Part shown: positions 63,121 through 64,000 of the stretch, in pieces | Position numbering within the stretch: the first letter of the stretch is position 1 | Layout of the letters: the number at the start of each line of letters is the position of its first letter | DNA from: Devosia riboflavina | GTDB lineage: Bacteria > Pseudomonadota > Alphaproteobacteria > Rhizobiales > Devosiaceae | NCBI RefSeq assembly: GCF_000743575.1 | Contig: NZ_JQGC01000001.1 | Location: forward strand, 62,001-126,000 | Length of the DNA stretch: 64,000 nt | Reading direction: 5' to 3' | Position numbers and translations under genes: made by a program | The notes under the pieces: generated by a model | What the model was told of the DNA's origin: nothing | Seen by the model: only the letters and a program-made list of their open reading frames with translations | The model's database searches: none

Positions 63121-63282
63121 ATTCTCGTCAATGCGGAGAATTCGCGGACGGGAAAACGGACGCAGTAAGCACATCTGCTGCATCGCAGGTTTCCAAGACA
63201 TTGCAGTGACAATGCCGGTCGTGATTGCGAGTCAGGCACTTCACGGCTAACTTGACTCCCGGCTCCCTTACAGCCATTGAAT

Positions 63283-63296
63283 TGAACACGTTTTCA
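63283..63296. promoter_or_regulatory. LacI operator, copy 2 (TGAACACGTTTTCA)
   Basis: Identical 14-mer to the site at 63107-63120, with start-to-start spacing of 176 bases, 28 bases upstream of the LacI start codon. The position overlaps the expected promoter/leader of the regulator gene and indicates autoregulation; the two sites together would allow looping across the divergent promoter region. Confidence 0.8.
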
Positions 63297-63324
63297 CTCT
63301 GAGCGAGTGAATAGGAGGATTGTC

Positions 63325-64000
63325 GTGACCGAGAGCGAACAGGCTCCGCGTGGCCGGGCGACCGCAGAAATGGTTGCCGCGCGGGCCAAGGTTTCGCGCG
63401 TTGCCGTGTCGCGCGCCTTTAACCCGCATACCTCGCTCAAGCCCGAAAAGCGCGAGCTGATCCTGAAAGTCGCGCAGGAGCTGAATTACACGCCGGACCG
63501 GGCGGCCCGCGCGCTGGTGAGCGGCCGGTCGCACCTTGTCGGCGTCATCGTGCCCGATGTGTGCAGCCATTGGGAAAGCCAGGAAATCGACGCATTGACA
63601 ACGGCACTGCAGGCCGAAGGGTTTGCCACGCTACTGTTCAAGACGCGCACCGACTATTCCATGGACGAGCAATTGCTCGCCTATATGCGCGGCTTCAATC
63701 CGGACTCGGTCATCGCCTTCGTCGAAAACGTGAAGCCCCATACCCTTGCCCGTTTCCTGGACCGTGCGGTGCCCATCTATATTCACTACCCGCAGGCAGA
63801 GCTTGCCGACGATGCCGGCGACGAACCGCTGCATGATCGCCTCAATGTGCTGCAGCGCGATGGCGTCGAACAGGCGGTCGCTCTGCTGCAGGGCTTTGGG
63901 GCAAAGCGTATCGCCTATCTCTCGGGCGCTGAAAAATCGCGCGCCAATGGCGCCCGCGAACGCATGCTGCGCCAGGTCATGGCCGAGCGCGGTCTTGCCC
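63325..64000 (+). CDS. LacI-family transcriptional regulator, 3' end outside window (partial)
   Basis: Starts at GTG 63325 with AGGAGGA six bases upstream; 225 codons lie in the window and the frame runs off the right edge. The helix-turn-helix is slightly atypical (TAEMVAARAKVSRVAVSRAF, NPHTSLKPEKRELILKVAQE) and the LNYTPDRAARALVSGRSHLV hinge follows. The effector domain begins around residue 70 (VGVIVPDVCSHWESQEIDAL) and includes AVALLQGFGAKRIAYLSGAE. It is divergent from the sugar operon; the twin TGAACACGTTTTCA sites are its likely targets. Confidence 0.93.
   Translation, partial: MTESEQAPRGRATAEMVAARAKVSRVAVSRAFNPHTSLKPEKRELILKVAQELNYTPDRAARALVSGRSHLVGVIVPDVCSHWESQEIDALTTALQAEGFATLLFKTRTDYSMDEQLLAYMRGFNPDSVIAFVENVKPHTLARFLDRAVPIYIHYPQAELADDAGDEPLHDRLNVLQRDGVEQAVALLQGFGAKRIAYLSGAEKSRANGARERMLRQVMAERGLA

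Overview
The window reads as chromosomal DNA of an alphaproteobacterium of the order Hyphomicrobiales (Rhizobiales), most likely Devosia or a close relative. Supporting signs are high GC content, a giant NdvB/ChvB-type cyclic beta-1,2-glucan synthase, an alphaproteobacterial flagellin, many carbohydrate ABC operons with LacI regulators, and short GC-rich palindromic repeats typical of the group. The genus is an inference from gene content. There are no rRNA genes and no recognisable tRNA genes, CRISPR arrays or intact insertion sequences.

Region 1 (1-6.9 kb): the 5' part of a large flagellin gene running off the left edge; a divergent two-component pair (LuxR-type response regulator and MASE1 histidine kinase); two tiny helix-turn-helix proteins; and a LysR regulator divergent from a DJ-1/PfpI-family protein. 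Region 2 (6.9-14.6 kb): penicillin-binding protein 1C, coupled to a giant alpha-2-macroglobulin-like protein that keeps its thioester motif. Region 3 (14.6-27.3 kb): one unrecognised gene, a decayed acyltransferase copy in a scar region, the 2829-residue cyclic glucan synthase, and a run of seven small genes upstream of it on the same strand, one of them only 57 codons long.

Region 4 (27.6-37.8 kb) is the most coherent accessory system: a nitrogen-scavenging island for biuret and allophanate. A tight nine-gene run (BMP-type substrate-binding protein, two permeases, biuret amidohydrolase, ABC ATPase, second cysteine hydrolase, MTHFS-fold protein, AtzH/HpxZ-like protein, GntR regulator) diverges from an AtzF-type allophanate hydrolase. 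Two copies of a TTGCATACAATA element lie in the shared promoter region. The likely logic is import of biuret or a related ureide, deamination to allophanate, and AtzF cleavage to ammonia and CO2.

Region 5 (37.9-44.1 kb) is mixed: AraC regulator divergent from a phytanoyl-CoA-dioxygenase-like oxygenase, a MocR regulator divergent from an EamA exporter, and argG. Region 6 (44.3-54 kb) is a GH2 glycosidase plus sugar ABC operon ending in an intact membrane acyltransferase, with a divergent LacI regulator. Region 7 (54.1-64 kb) is a second sugar ABC operon carrying a CehA/McbA-type PHP metallohydrolase, an IolE-like isomerase/dehydratase and a Gfo/Idh/MocA dehydrogenase. It is flanked by LacI regulators, and twin copies of a 14-bp operator lie in the divergent promoter at the right end.

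In all three ABC operons an inverted repeat or hairpin sits between the substrate-binding-protein gene and the first permease gene. This suggests a shared way of making more binding protein than membrane subunits.
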